Shown here in pieces: positions 25,340-34,534 of a DNA stretch of 64,000 nucleotides (the first letter of the stretch is position 1; each line of letters starts with the position of its first letter). The notes beneath the pieces were generated by a model, which saw nothing but the letters and a program-made list of their open reading frames with translations, was not told the origin of the DNA and ran no database searches. Where the stretch lies: the NCBI GenBank assembly GCA_041392845.1, contig JAWKLG010000029.1, positions 1 to 64,000 on the forward strand, in the 5' to 3' direction. The DNA comes from JAGQWW01 sp041392845 (GTDB lineage: Bacteria > Bacteroidota > Bacteroidia > Chitinophagales > Saprospiraceae). Position numbers and translations under genes: made by a program.

Positions 25340-26941
25340 ATGGTTGACGTAAAACCTGATGAAATATCAGCAATACTAAAGCAGCAACTTTCTGGATTTA
25401 GTAGCGCTACCGAACTAGAAGAAGTGGGTACTGTACTACAAGTAGGTGACGGTATTGCACGTGTTTACGGTTTGAATAATGTTCAGGCAGGAGAGCTCGT
25501 AGAATTTGAGACCGGGGTACAAGCCATCGTATTAAACCTTGAAGAAGACAATGTGGGTGTGGTACTTATGGGACCTGGCGACAATATTCGTGAAGGCTCT
25601 ACCGTACGTCGTACCGGTAAAATTGCTTCAATTGAGGTTGGAGAAGGTATGGTTGGCCGTGTTGTGAATCCGCTTGGAACTCCAATCGATGGAAAAGGTG
25701 AGATTGAAGGCAAAAAATACTCTATGCCTCTTGAGCGTAAAGCTCCTGGCGTAATTTACCGTCGTCCGGTTTATGAACCCCTACAGACAGGTATCAAAGC
25801 CATCGATGCAATGATTCCAATTGGTAGAGGACAGCGTGAGTTGATCATTGGTGACCGTCAGACTGGTAAAACTGCAATTGCAATTGACACCATTATCAAT
25901 CAAAAAGAATTTTACGACAGAGGTGAGCCTGTTTACTGTATCTATGTAGCATCAGGACAAAAAGCTTCTACTGTAGCAAACGTAGCTGCTACTTTGGAAG
26001 AGTATGGTGCAATGGATTATACAGTAATTGTTTCAGCATCTGCTTCTGATCCTGCTCCGATTCAGTTCTTTGCTCCTTTTGCAGGTGCATCAATTGGAGA
26101 GTTTTTCAGAGATACAGGTCGTCCTGCATTGATCATTTATGATGATTTGTCTAAGCAGGCGGTTGCATACCGTGAGGTATCCTTGTTGCTTCGTCGCCCT
26201 CCGGGACGTGAGGCTTATCCTGGTGACGTATTCTACCTTCACTCAAGATTATTGGAGCGTGCAGCGAAAGTAATTGAGAATGATGAGATTGCTCGCCAAA
26301 TGAACGATCTTCCTGAGAGTTTGAAAGATGCAAAAGATGACAAAGGAAATCCATTGGTTAAAGGTGGAGGTTCTTTGACTGCATTGCCAATCATCGAGAC
26401 TCAGGCAGGAGACGTTTCAGCATATATTCCTACTAACGTAATTTCTATTACAGACGGTCAGATTTTCCTTGAGTCTAACCTTTTCAACGCCGGTATTCGT
26501 CCTGCGATCAACGTAGGTATCTCTGTAAGCCGTGTTGGAGGTTCTGCTCAGATTAAATCCATGAAAAAAGTATCTGGTACTTTGAAATTGGATCAGGCAC
26601 AGTACCGTGAGTTGGAAGCTTTTGCAAAATTTGGTTCTGACCTTGACCCGGCTACTATGGCTATCCTTGACAAAGGACAGCGTAACGTGGAAATTCTTAA
26701 GCAGCCTCAGTACTCACCAGTATCTGTTGAGAAACAAGTTGCTATCATTTATCTGGGTACCAAAGGTTTGTTGAAGGATGTACCTGTTAACAAAGTGAAA
26801 GAGTTTGAAGAAGTATTCCTTACTACTTTGGAACAACGTAATCCGGAAGTATTGGAAGAATTTAGAAAAGGAGGCTTGTCTGATGAGGCTTTGAATAAAG
26901 TTACTCAGCTTGCATCTGAAATTTCTTCTCAGTACAAATAA
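25340..26941 (+). CDS. atpA: ATP synthase F1 subunit alpha
   Basis: A 533-residue protein with a beta-barrel start (ISAILKQQLSGF, VLQVGDGIARVYGL), P-loop GDRQTGKT at residues 171-178, and the alpha signature PAINVGISVSRVGGSAQ. The alpha subunit carries the non-catalytic nucleotide sites and is present in three copies. A terminator-like hairpin follows directly. The partner beta gene (atpD) is not in the window, in keeping with the split operon of Bacteroidota. Confidence 0.97.
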   Translation: MVDVKPDEISAILKQQLSGFSSATELEEVGTVLQVGDGIARVYGLNNVQAGELVEFETGVQAIVLNLEEDNVGVVLMGPGDNIREGSTVRRTGKIASIEVGEGMVGRVVNPLGTPIDGKGEIEGKKYSMPLERKAPGVIYRRPVYEPLQTGIKAIDAMIPIGRGQRELIIGDRQTGKTAIAIDTIINQKEFYDRGEPVYCIYVASGQKASTVANVAATLEEYGAMDYTVIVSASASDPAPIQFFAPFAGASIGEFFRDTGRPALIIYDDLSKQAVAYREVSLLLRRPPGREAYPGDVFYLHSRLLERAAKVIENDEIARQMNDLPESLKDAKDDKGNPLVKGGGSLTALPIIETQAGDVSAYIPTNVISITDGQIFLESNLFNAGIRPAINVGISVSRVGGSAQIKSMKKVSGTLKLDQAQYRELEAFAKFGSDLDPATMAILDKGQRNVEILKQPQYSPVSVEKQVAIIYLGTKGLLKDVPVNKVKEFEEVFLTTLEQRNPEVLEEFRKGGLSDEALNKVTQLASEISSQYK

Positions 26942-26954
26942 TCTATAAAACAGG

Positions 26955-26983
26955 ATGCCGGCGACATTGCCGCCGGCATTTTT
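26955..26983 (+). terminator. Terminator-like hairpin between atpA and atpG
   Basis: ATGCCGGCG (26955-26963) and CGCCGGCAT (26971-26979) form a perfect GC-rich 9-bp stem with a 7-nt loop, and five Ts follow. This is a full intrinsic-terminator shape inside the ATP synthase operon, 14 nt before the atpG ATG. Partial termination would lower atpG relative to atpA. Confidence 0.75.
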
Positions 26984-26996
26984 GAATTGATATAAA

Positions 26997-27896
26997 ATGG
27001 CTGCAAATTTAAAGGAAGTAAGGGATAGGATTAAGTCTGTAATCAATACCCAGCAGATTACGAAGGCTATGAAAATGGTTTCTGCTGCAAAATTGAGAAA
27101 GGCTCAACAAGCAATTGTACAATTGCGCCCCTATGCCGATAAGCAGAACGAAATGCTTAAAAACATTCTTTCCAACCTTGGAGGAGATGTAGACATCTCT
27201 TTCGGAAAGGTTAGGGAGGTAAAAAGTGTTTGTATCGTTGTTGTGACTTCAAGCAGAGGTTTGTGTGGAGCTTTCAATACGAATGTTATCAAAGCTGCCA
27301 TTGCTTCTATCGAAGGAAAGTATGCCGCTCAAAGAGCTGAAGGAAATTTGACAATCGTGCCTATCGGAAAAAAAGGTTTTGATTTTTTCCGTAAGCGATA
27401 TCCTTCAATTCCAATGAATAGAGATTACGTAGATCTATTCAATGACCTAAGCTTTGTTAATGTTTCCAAAGCTTCCGATTACCTGATGGATTCTTTCACG
27501 GATGGGAAATTTGATGTAGTAGAAGTTGCCTATGGTAAGTTTAAAAATGCTGCTACACAATTTACCATTACAGAGCAATTCCTTCCAGTAGTGAATGCAC
27601 CATCTGAAGACGAAAGCAGTCCTAAAAACAGGGCTGATTACATCTTCGAACCTGATATGGAAAGTTTGTTGGAATATTTGGTTCCAAGTATTCTAAAAAC
27701 AACTTTTCAAAAATATGTACTTGATACACATGCTTCAGAGCATGGTGCACGGATGACGGCAATGGATAAGGCTTCTGAAAATGCCAACGAATTGCTAAAA
27801 GATCTTAAACTGTCTTATAATAAGGCAAGACAGGAAGCGATTACCAATGAAATTCTTGAAATTGTTGGTGGTGCAGCAGCATTAGAAGGAGGATAA
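26997..27896 (+). CDS. atpG: ATP synthase F1 subunit gamma
   Basis: A 299-residue protein with gamma-subunit ends: AANLKEVRDRIKSVINTQQI and TKAMKMVSAAKLRKAQ at the N-terminus, HGARMTAMDKASENANELL and ITNEILEIVGGAAAL at the C-terminus. Together these form the central rotor coiled coil. One copy is needed per enzyme. It is the last gene of the operon; atpC and atpD are absent here. Confidence 0.96.
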   Translation: MAANLKEVRDRIKSVINTQQITKAMKMVSAAKLRKAQQAIVQLRPYADKQNEMLKNILSNLGGDVDISFGKVREVKSVCIVVVTSSRGLCGAFNTNVIKAAIASIEGKYAAQRAEGNLTIVPIGKKGFDFFRKRYPSIPMNRDYVDLFNDLSFVNVSKASDYLMDSFTDGKFDVVEVAYGKFKNAATQFTITEQFLPVVNAPSEDESSPKNRADYIFEPDMESLLEYLVPSILKTTFQKYVLDTHASEHGARMTAMDKASENANELLKDLKLSYNKARQEAITNEILEIVGGAAALEGG

Positions 27897-27909
27897 GAAT
27901 GAAACCAAA

Positions 27910-27983
27910 TACGGAGATTTCCGTAGTGTCTATAGAATGAGAAAATTGCTCGGGGACCACTTACTTGGCCTTGGGCAATTTTC
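27910..27983 (+). other. Two stem-loops after atpG, beside a 13-codon ORF
   Basis: TACGGA/TCCGTA (27910-27925, 4-nt loop) and GAAAATTGC/GCAATTTTC (27941-27983, 25-nt loop) follow atpG. A 13-codon ORF starts at ATG 27899 behind a GGAGG sequence and ends at 27940, just before the second stem. This may be the operon's 3' end. A leader-peptide role for the next gene is speculative. Confidence 0.4.
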
Positions 27984-28044
27984 AGTTTAGACCTGTTACC
28001 TTTTTAAAAATTCAGAGTCTAATTTGACTAAAAACTAACATTAA

Positions 28045-29712
28045 ATGAAATCTATTTTTACAATTTCCAAGGCGCTGTTATTAATGCTGCTCTTAACAAG
28101 TACCATGACTTTTGCTCAAATGCAGGACACATGGGAAGCAGGTGTTTTTCTAGGAGTTTCTAATTATCAGGGTGATCTGGTTGAAACTACACTTTTTACT
28201 CCTCAAGAAACCAATTTTGGTTTTGGAGTTTCTTTGAAAAAACATTTCAATCCAAATTGGGCGGTTGGACTGGGTTTTAAACATGGTCAACTCTCCGGAG
28301 ATGATCAGAACTTTAGTGATAATGGCAGTAGAGCCAGAAGAAACTTTTCCTTTACTTCTCCAATCAATGAACTCGCTTTAAGATTGGAATGGGATCCATT
28401 AGGACACAAGCGTTACAATGAAGATGGAACCTTTAACAAAAGGTTTACACCTTATCTATTTGTTGGTGCTGGGTTAACATTTTTCAATCCAGAAACTACT
28501 TATGGAAATGGAGTTTACCCGGATCAAGCTTTTGAACAGCGCGTAAATGACGATAAATCTAATGCTGGGGCAACAACTGGAATTGTCACTCCGGTAGGTG
28601 CAGGTTTTAGATATGATTTGAATCAAAAATGGAACCTTGGATTGGAATTTGGTTACCGTCCGCCATTTACTGATTTATTAGATGGTGTAGCGGTATCGGG
28701 TGATCCTGATAACAATGATTGGTATGTGTTTGGTGGCTTGACCTTAGGATATAAATTTTCTTTTGGAAAAGACTCTGATGGTGATGGCGTTACTGATGCA
28801 AAAGATCGTTGTCCGGATGTACCAGGTTTAGCTTCATTGGAAGGCTGTCCAGACCGTGATGGCGATGGTGTGGCTGATAAAAAAGATGATTGTCCTGATT
28901 TGGCCGGGCCTGCTGATCTTAAAGGTTGTCCAGATACAGATGGTGATGGAATCGTTGATCCAAAAGATGATTGCCCTCAGGTGGCAGGTGGAATCAAAAT
29001 GAACGGTTGTCCTGATGCTGACGGTGATGGAGTTGTAGATATGGAAGATGCATGTCCAAATCAAGCTGGTATTCGTAGTTTAAATGGTTGTCCAGATAGC
29101 GATGGAGACGGTATAACAGATGCTGAAGATAAATGTCCAAATGAAGCCGGTGTGAAAATGAATGAAGGTTGTCCGGATTATGATACAGACGGTGATGGTG
29201 TTGTGGATAGAATGGATAAATGTCCACAAATTCCAGGCCTTGGCAAGTTTGAGGGCTGTCCGGATACAGATGGAGACGGAGTTCAGGACTCTAAAGATAA
29301 ATGTCCAAATACGGTAGGTTCTGTATTGAATGGCGGATGTCCTGATATTAAAGAGGAAGATCAGAAAGTTTTGGATTTGGCTGTAAAAAATGTACAGTTC
29401 GAAACAAGTCTTTCTGTACTAAAATCTGGTTCTAAGCCGATTTTGGACCAAGTTGCTGACATTCTTAGCAGATACCCTGATTACAATATCAAAATCAGTG
29501 GGTATACTGATAACAGAGGAAATGCAGCCGCAAACCAAACCCTTTCTGAAAGCAGAGCTGCAACCTGTGCAAATTACCTTATCTCAAAAGGAATTGACAG
29601 AAAGCGCATTGAATACCATGGGTATGGTCAAACGAATCCTGTAGCATCAAATGATACTGCAGAAGGAAGAAGACAAAACAGAAGAGTTGAGTTTGAATTG
29701 GTTCGTAAATAA
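28045..29712 (+). CDS. OmpA-family outer membrane protein with thrombospondin type 3 repeats
   Basis: A 555-residue exported protein. Signal peptide about residues 1-25; N-terminal beta-barrel (about 30-240; WEAGVFLGVSNYQGDL, YLFVGAGLTFFNP). A calcium-binding-type repeat region at about 243-434 is built of DxDGDGxxDxxDxCP units. The C-terminal OmpA peptidoglycan-binding domain (about 445-555) shows ISGYTDNRGNAAANQTLSES and RRQNRRVEFELV. It links outer membrane and peptidoglycan. It has a strong terminator and stands alone after the ATP synthase operon. Confidence 0.92.
   Translation: MKSIFTISKALLLMLLLTSTMTFAQMQDTWEAGVFLGVSNYQGDLVETTLFTPQETNFGFGVSLKKHFNPNWAVGLGFKHGQLSGDDQNFSDNGSRARRNFSFTSPINELALRLEWDPLGHKRYNEDGTFNKRFTPYLFVGAGLTFFNPETTYGNGVYPDQAFEQRVNDDKSNAGATTGIVTPVGAGFRYDLNQKWNLGLEFGYRPPFTDLLDGVAVSGDPDNNDWYVFGGLTLGYKFSFGKDSDGDGVTDAKDRCPDVPGLASLEGCPDRDGDGVADKKDDCPDLAGPADLKGCPDTDGDGIVDPKDDCPQVAGGIKMNGCPDADGDGVVDMEDACPNQAGIRSLNGCPDSDGDGITDAEDKCPNEAGVKMNEGCPDYDTDGDGVVDRMDKCPQIPGLGKFEGCPDTDGDGVQDSKDKCPNTVGSVLNGGCPDIKEEDQKVLDLAVKNVQFETSLSVLKSGSKPILDQVADILSRYPDYNIKISGYTDNRGNAAANQTLSESRAATCANYLISKGIDRKRIEYHGYGQTNPVASNDTAEGRRQNRRVEFELVRK
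28771..29346 (+). repeat. In-gene thrombospondin type 3 repeat tract
   Basis: About eight units of roughly 23 codons, each with a DxDGDG core and a Cys-Pro pair. Each is read as a Ca-binding loop, so this is a protein repeat and not a CRISPR-like array. Confidence 0.85.
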
Positions 29713-29729
29713 ACCAATAGGAATAGTAA

Positions 29730-29766
29730 AAAAAAGCGTCCTGAGTTATCAGGACGCTTTTTTTTT
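29730..29766 (+). terminator. Bidirectional terminator after the OmpA gene
   Basis: A perfect 15-bp stem (29730-29744 with 29749-29763) and GTTA loop, T-run to 29766. It reaches into the stop codon of the convergent CBS gene. Confidence 0.92.
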
Positions 29767-30202
29767 AGGCACCATTCAAATGAGAACGATAAACTTTTTC
29801 GAGTTCATCATCTGGATATTCTTTATCGAATTGGTATTTCATTATATCGTGGGTAGTAACAATTCCTTTCAGGACTTTATTGTCGTCAATGATTGGTAAG
29901 CCGTGGAAGAGGTGGCGAAGAAAAATCTGAGCTGCTGCACCGATTTTCTCTTGAGGCTCCAATGTAACAATATTAGTAGTCATGATATCGCTGACTTTCA
30001 TATTGTTGTATTCATCGAAGGTCTTATTGAGTTTAACTAAATCATATGTAGTAACAATACCAACCAAGACCGAATTGTCGACTACCGGAATATGATGGAA
30101 TCTTTTATCGAAAAGAATCTCCTTTACTTTTGAAAGTGAATCATTCGGAGCGACCGTAATAACATTAGTGGTCATAATTGTTGAAAGTGGTTCATTCATC
30201 AT
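29765..30202 (-). CDS. Two-CBS-domain protein
   Basis: A 145-residue cytoplasmic protein consisting of two CBS domains: MTTNVITVAPNDSLSKVKEI ... HIPVVDNSVLVGIVTTYDL, then MTTNIVTLEPQEKIGAAAQI ... GLPIIDDNKVLKGIVTTHDI. CBS pairs bind adenosine nucleotides and sense energy state. No fused enzyme or channel domain is present, so the partner is unknown. It lies 83 bp downstream of the response-regulator gene on the same strand. Confidence 0.88.
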   Translation of the reverse strand: MMNEPLSTIMTTNVITVAPNDSLSKVKEILFDKRFHHIPVVDNSVLVGIVTTYDLVKLNKTFDEYNNMKVSDIMTTNIVTLEPQEKIGAAAQIFLRHLFHGLPIIDDNKVLKGIVTTHDIMKYQFDKEYPDDELEKVYRSHLNGA

Positions 30203-30285
30203 ATCGCTGAGATTTTAGTGAAGGCACAAATGCTTGGTTTTAAGTTAAATCAAATCCTCGATATTTAAAAACTTTTCACAAAATT

Positions 30286-30966
30286 TCAGGCGACAAACTT
30301 GTATCCAACTCCTCTTACTGAATGGAAATAAGTTGGATTCCTCGGATCTTTTTCAAAATATTTTCGAAAGGAAAGAATGAAATTATCGATGGTTCTTGTT
30401 GATGGGAAAACATCGTAACCCCAAACAGATTGGAGAATTTGTTGTCTTGAAACTACCTCATTTTGTCTATCTACCAAAAGTTTTATCAACATTGCTTCTC
30501 TTTTGGTTAGATTAAATTTACCGTTTACTCCTTTCGCTTCATAGGTAAGAAAGTTGACCCAATTGTCACCAAAAGAATAAACCTCCGGAGTATTCCCAGG
30601 ATTTTCGCTGGTCCTCTTGATCAGATTTTGAATTCGAAGCAATAGTTCATCCAGGTGGAATGGTTTGGGCAAATAATCATCAGCTCCTTTTTTAAGACCT
30701 GCGATTCTATCTTCCGGCTCACCTTTGGCAGTAAGCATTAGAATTGGGACTTTGAGATTGGTAAGCCTTATTTGCTCGCAAACATCCAGACCAGTTAATT
30801 CTGGTAACATGATGTCAAGAATGATTAAATCGAAGTGTTCAGATTTGAACCTGTTGAGACCTTCCCTACCGGTTTTTGCTTCAACAACTTCAAATCCATC
30901 CAACTCCAAATTAAGCTTGACGCTTTCTCTTATGTTTTCTTCGTCTTCTACTAATAAAACTCTCAT
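30286..30966 (-). CDS. OmpR/PhoB-family response regulator (orphan here)
   Basis: A 226-residue protein. Receiver domain with acidic pocket Glu7/Asp8, phosphorylation site Asp51 (ILDIMLPE), Thr79 and Lys101 (YLPKPF). C-terminal winged helix about residues 130-226 with FNLTKREAMLIKLLV and TIDNFILSFRKYFEKDP ... SVRGVGYKF. It is expected to regulate transcription after phosphorylation by a sensor kinase, but no kinase gene is adjacent. Confidence 0.93.
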   Translation of the reverse strand: MRVLLVEDEENIRESVKLNLELDGFEVVEAKTGREGLNRFKSEHFDLIILDIMLPELTGLDVCEQIRLTNLKVPILMLTAKGEPEDRIAGLKKGADDYLPKPFHLDELLLRIQNLIKRTSENPGNTPEVYSFGDNWVNFLTYEAKGVNGKFNLTKREAMLIKLLVDRQNEVVSRQQILQSVWGYDVFPSTRTIDNFILSFRKYFEKDPRNPTYFHSVRGVGYKFVA

Positions 30967-31019
30967 ATCGGTTTGAATTGACTCCTAAAGTAAGGTCTTT
31001 TCGCTTTAAATTAAAAAGA

Positions 31020-31048
31020 AAAGGGCACCTTGCTGTAAGATGCCCTTT
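31020..31048 (-). terminator. Terminator downstream of ahcY
   Basis: AAAGGGCA pairs with TGCCCTTT (31020-31027 with 31041-31048), with an inner CTT/AAG. Read on the minus strand it follows ahcY and is succeeded by a T-rich run. Confidence 0.8.
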
Positions 31049-31067
31049 CACTTTTATTTTAAACAGA

Positions 31068-32381
31068 TTAATATCTGTAATAATCTGGTTTGTATGGACC
31101 TTCCTGCTCTACTCCGATATATTCGGCTTGATCAGGAGTAAGTTTTTCTAATTCTACACCCAATTTAGCCAGGTGTAATCTTGCAACTTCTTCATCCAGA
31201 TGCTTAGGAAGCATGTAAACCTGGTTTTCGTATTGGTCACGATTGGTCCAAAGTTCTATTTGAGCCAAAGTCTGGTTTGTAAATGAGTTAGACATTACGA
31301 AAGAAGGGTGTCCTGTTGCGCATCCAAGATTAACCAACCTTCCTTCGGCCAGCAAAATGATGTCTTTTCCGTCTACGGTATATTTATCAACCTGAGGTTT
31401 GATTTCTACTTTTGAACTACCATAGTTTGATTTCAACCATGCAACATCGATTTCATTGTCGAAGTGACCAATGTTACAAACAATGGTTTTGTCGTTCATC
31501 AATTTGAAATGCTCACCTTTTACGATGTCTTTGTTACCTGTTGCAGTAACGACCATATCTGCTCTAGGAATAGCGGATTTCATACTCTTTACCTCATAAC
31601 CATCCATAGCAGCCTGAAGTGCACAAATTGGGTCAATCTCAGTTACAATTACACGACAACCTGCTCCTCTCAAAGAAGCTGCAGTTCCTTTTCCAACATC
31701 ACCATAACCAGCAACAACAGCTACTTTTCCTGCCATCATTACATCGGTTGCCCTTCTGATTGCATCTACTGCAGATTCTTTACAGCCATATTTGTTATCA
31801 AACTTAGATTTCGTAACGGAGTCATTTACATTGATAGCAGGCATTGGAAGCGTACCTTTTTTCATACGCTCATATAGTCTGTGTACACCGGTAGTAGTTT
31901 CTTCACTCAAACCATTGATGCCATCCACCAATTCAGGATAACGATCCAATACCATATTGGTAAGATCACCACCATCGTCAAGGATCATGTTCAAAGGTTT
32001 ACCACCTTCAAATGCAAATAAAGTTTGCTCAATACACCAGTCAAATTCTTCCTCTGTCATCCCTTTCCAGGCATATACCGGAATTCCGGCAGCTGCAATA
32101 GCTGCTGCTGCATGATCCTGAGTAGAAAAGATATTACAAGAAGACCAGGTAACTTCCGCGCCCAATTCAACTAAAGTTTCAATCAATACTGCAGTTTGGA
32201 TGGTCATATGCAAACAACCTGCAATTCTTGCGTTTGCTAATGGTTTAGATTTGCCATACTTCTCACGTAGTGCCATCAAACCCGGCATTTCTGCTTCTGC
32301 CAGTTCAATTTCTTTTCTACCCCAATCAGCCAGGGAAATATCCTTTACTTTGTATTTTACCTTAGAATCTACAGTTTGCAT
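31068..32381 (-). CDS. ahcY: Adenosylhomocysteinase
   Basis: A 437-residue protein matching S-adenosylhomocysteine hydrolase: KVKDISLADWGRKEIELAE at the start, MTIQTAVLIETL, NVNDSVTKSKFDN, the NAD-binding VVAGYGDVGKGTAASLRGAG, and the C-terminal PDYYRY. It splits S-adenosylhomocysteine to adenosine and homocysteine, recycling the methyl cycle. It has a good promoter (32423-32453). I see no SAH riboswitch in the short leader. Confidence 0.97.
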   Translation of the reverse strand: MQTVDSKVKYKVKDISLADWGRKEIELAEAEMPGLMALREKYGKSKPLANARIAGCLHMTIQTAVLIETLVELGAEVTWSSCNIFSTQDHAAAAIAAAGIPVYAWKGMTEEEFDWCIEQTLFAFEGGKPLNMILDDGGDLTNMVLDRYPELVDGINGLSEETTTGVHRLYERMKKGTLPMPAINVNDSVTKSKFDNKYGCKESAVDAIRRATDVMMAGKVAVVAGYGDVGKGTAASLRGAGCRVIVTEIDPICALQAAMDGYEVKSMKSAIPRADMVVTATGNKDIVKGEHFKLMNDKTIVCNIGHFDNEIDVAWLKSNYGSSKVEIKPQVDKYTVDGKDIILLAEGRLVNLGCATGHPSFVMSNSFTNQTLAQIELWTNRDQYENQVYMLPKHLDEEVARLHLAKLGVELEKLTPDQAEYIGVEQEGPYKPDYYRY

Positions 32382-32422
32382 TTGAATTTTTTTCGTTTAA
32401 AGATTTAATGCTAAAAGCGGCG

Positions 32423-32453
32423 CAAAATTACGCTTTTCAAGGGGGTAAAACAA
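32423..32453 (-). promoter_or_regulatory. Promoter of ahcY
   Basis: On the minus strand TTG (32453-32451), 20 nt, then TAATTTTG (32430-32423), followed by CGCC. Both elements and the spacing fit the Bacteroidota promoter. The leader would be about 35 nt. Confidence 0.65.
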
Positions 32454-32499
32454 TAATAATAGTAAGGAGTTTAATGAATTGCTAAAATAAAAAAGGGGA

Positions 32500-32994
32500 T
32501 TATTTGTCACTTTTCCCAAGTCTCATTGGATAGACCGGAAATCCAGCACTCCCATAATGTGCATATTTAGTTTCGGATATCAAAGGGAACTGATAATGGT
32601 TGGAAAAGCTTTTGAAGAAGGCAGTCAACTCATCTGTATTGATATTTCTTGACTGGGGTTTCAAATAATAGGCTAAATGGTCAATCGTACCTGATGCATT
32701 CCAAAAAACATGCACCCAAATTTTGACCCCATTGATATCGAAATCAATTTGATCCGCATATGCTTCCATTTCCATAAGCATACTCTGCCATTTTTCATGA
32801 GCCGCTACTAAGTCATTATCACAAGCTTCTAATAACAAAGTTTTGTAATCAATAGATAACATTTCATATTCCTTTTCATATTGACCCAGCAAAAAAACTT
32901 TAGGTAATTCTCCTTCCTGGTTAACTGTAGATGACACAGTCAAAAAGCCTGAAACCAGCAATAAAAATGAAAAGGCAAACAAACGGGGTTCCAT
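32500..32994 (-). CDS. Small exported protein, family unknown
   Basis: A 164-residue protein with an N-terminal hydrophobic segment (about residues 4-22, FAFSFLLLVSGFLTVSST) likely acting as a signal peptide. The mature part contains GVKIWVHVFWNASGTIDHLA, YLKPQSRNINTDELTAFFKS and an ending rich in small and aromatic residues (HYGSAGFPVYP). The strand-turn-strand around HVFWNASG is reminiscent of TonB C-terminal-like folds, but I cannot assign a family. Single gene, divergent from the flavoprotein gene at 33270. Confidence 0.65.
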   Translation of the reverse strand: MEPRLFAFSFLLLVSGFLTVSSTVNQEGELPKVFLLGQYEKEYEMLSIDYKTLLLEACDNDLVAAHEKWQSMLMEMEAYADQIDFDINGVKIWVHVFWNASGTIDHLAYYLKPQSRNINTDELTAFFKSFSNHYQFPLISETKYAHYGSAGFPVYPMRLGKSDK

Positions 32995-33269
32995 TATTCT
33001 ATTTTTTACAAATTTATAAAAAACAAATTAAAAAAAATGACATTTGTTTGTATTTACAAGCAATTCGTATAAAAGTTTCATTGTCAAGCCCATTTGTGAT
33101 ACAGTTCACAAATGATTTTGATTAAAATCACCAGCTTTAGGTCACTGATGTAATCGTTATTTAAAAAATTTACAAAGAACTTTATACCGTAATCAATCAA
33201 AAAGGGGTAAAACCATAAAACTGTGTGGGGATTTATCCAATGGCGGTATCCTTATTTTCAAACCAAAAA

Positions 33270-34517
33270 ATGTTAGCCATGAATCACTTTCAAGTATTAG
33301 TAGTAGGTGGCGGAAATGCAGGCTTGTCTATCACATCAAAACTTTTATTAAAAGACCCCAAGCTTAATATTGGGATTATTGAACCATCAGAAAAACACTA
33401 TTATCAGCCTGCATGGACATTAGTTGGTGGCGGTGTTTATGATGTAAAAGATACTGAAAAACAAGAGAAGGATTTTATCCCAAAAGGTTCTACCTGGATT
33501 AAAGATGCGGTTTCAACTTTTGAACCGGAACAAAATCAGCTTACTTGTAAATCAGGTACAAAATACACCTATGATTATTTAGTAGTTGTACCGGGTATCC
33601 AACTAGACTGGCATAAGGTTAAGGGCCTAAAGGAAACCATAGGAAAGAATGGTGTAACGAGCAATTATCGCTATGATTTGGCACCCTACACTTATGAATG
33701 TTTGAAAAACTTTAAGGGCGGTAACGCTTTGTTTACTTCTCCCAATACTCCGGTAAAATGTGGTGGTGCTCCTCAAAAAATTATGTACCTGGCTTCAGAT
33801 AATTTAAGAAAGAGAGGCTTGTTGAAAGGCTCGAATGTACACTTCTTTAACGGTGGTACCATGTTATTTGGGGTTGAGAAATACGCTAAAGTTCTAAAAA
33901 AAGTGGTTGCGAGATATGGAATTCAGGAACACCACAAACACAACCTGGTTGAAATCGATGGAAATCGAAAAATTGCCTGGTTTGAAACGCCTGAAGGTGA
34001 AAGAGTTGAACAAGCATTTGATATGATTCATGTGGTTCCGCCTCAAAGTGCACCAGATTTTGTAAAGTATAGCCCATTGGCTATTCAGGATCCTACTTTG
34101 TCAGCTGGAACTCCATGTACTCCGGAAACGGCCGGAGAGAACTTTTTCGGTTGGGTGGATGTAGATAAATTCACCTTGCAACACAACAGATATCCCAATG
34201 TGTTCAGTTGTGGCGATGTTGCCAATACCCCAAATGCCAAGACTGGGGCAGCAGTTAGAAAGCAGGCACCTGTTTTGGTTGACAACCTTATTCACGTTAT
34301 GAAGGGTGGTAATCTGGATGCGAAATATAATGGTTATGGATCTTGTCCATTAACAACCGGCTATGGTAAATTAGTTTTGGCTGAATTTGACTATAATAAT
34401 CAACCTACTGAAACATTTCCATTCAACCAGGCCAAAGAAAGATGGTCTATGTGGATGCTGAAAACCAAAGTTTTACCGTGGATGTATTGGAACAGGATTT
34501 TGCAAGGTAAAGCATAA
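33270..34517 (+). CDS. Sulfide:quinone oxidoreductase-like FAD flavoprotein
   Basis: A 415-residue protein (from ATG 33270). FAD-binding VLVVGGGNAGLS comes directly after the start; PVKCGGAPQKIMYLASDNLR carries the Cys conserved in eukaryote-like sulfide:quinone reductases; and the second FAD motif is NVFSCGDVANTPNAKTGAAV. The likely reaction is oxidation of sulfide with electrons passed to quinone at the inner membrane. In-frame starts exist at 33225 (GTG), 33240 and 33279; the A-rich stretch before 33270 made me choose it. The second active-site Cys expected just after the GD is Val here. Confidence 0.8.
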   Translation: MLAMNHFQVLVVGGGNAGLSITSKLLLKDPKLNIGIIEPSEKHYYQPAWTLVGGGVYDVKDTEKQEKDFIPKGSTWIKDAVSTFEPEQNQLTCKSGTKYTYDYLVVVPGIQLDWHKVKGLKETIGKNGVTSNYRYDLAPYTYECLKNFKGGNALFTSPNTPVKCGGAPQKIMYLASDNLRKRGLLKGSNVHFFNGGTMLFGVEKYAKVLKKVVARYGIQEHHKHNLVEIDGNRKIAWFETPEGERVEQAFDMIHVVPPQSAPDFVKYSPLAIQDPTLSAGTPCTPETAGENFFGWVDVDKFTLQHNRYPNVFSCGDVANTPNAKTGAAVRKQAPVLVDNLIHVMKGGNLDAKYNGYGSCPLTTGYGKLVLAEFDYNNQPTETFPFNQAKERWSMWMLKTKVLPWMYWNRILQGKA

Positions 34518-34534
34518 CAAGCCTTTTCATAAAA

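Noticed and set aside
28834..29227. Open frames antisense to the OmpA repeat region
   Set aside because: They are shadows of the repetitive coding sequence, rich in His/Tyr/Leu, without start signals or known domains.
28771..29346. Regular repeats resembling a CRISPR or minisatellite tract
   Set aside because: They are in-frame Asp-rich thrombospondin type 3 units in an OmpA protein, with no identical DNA repeats.
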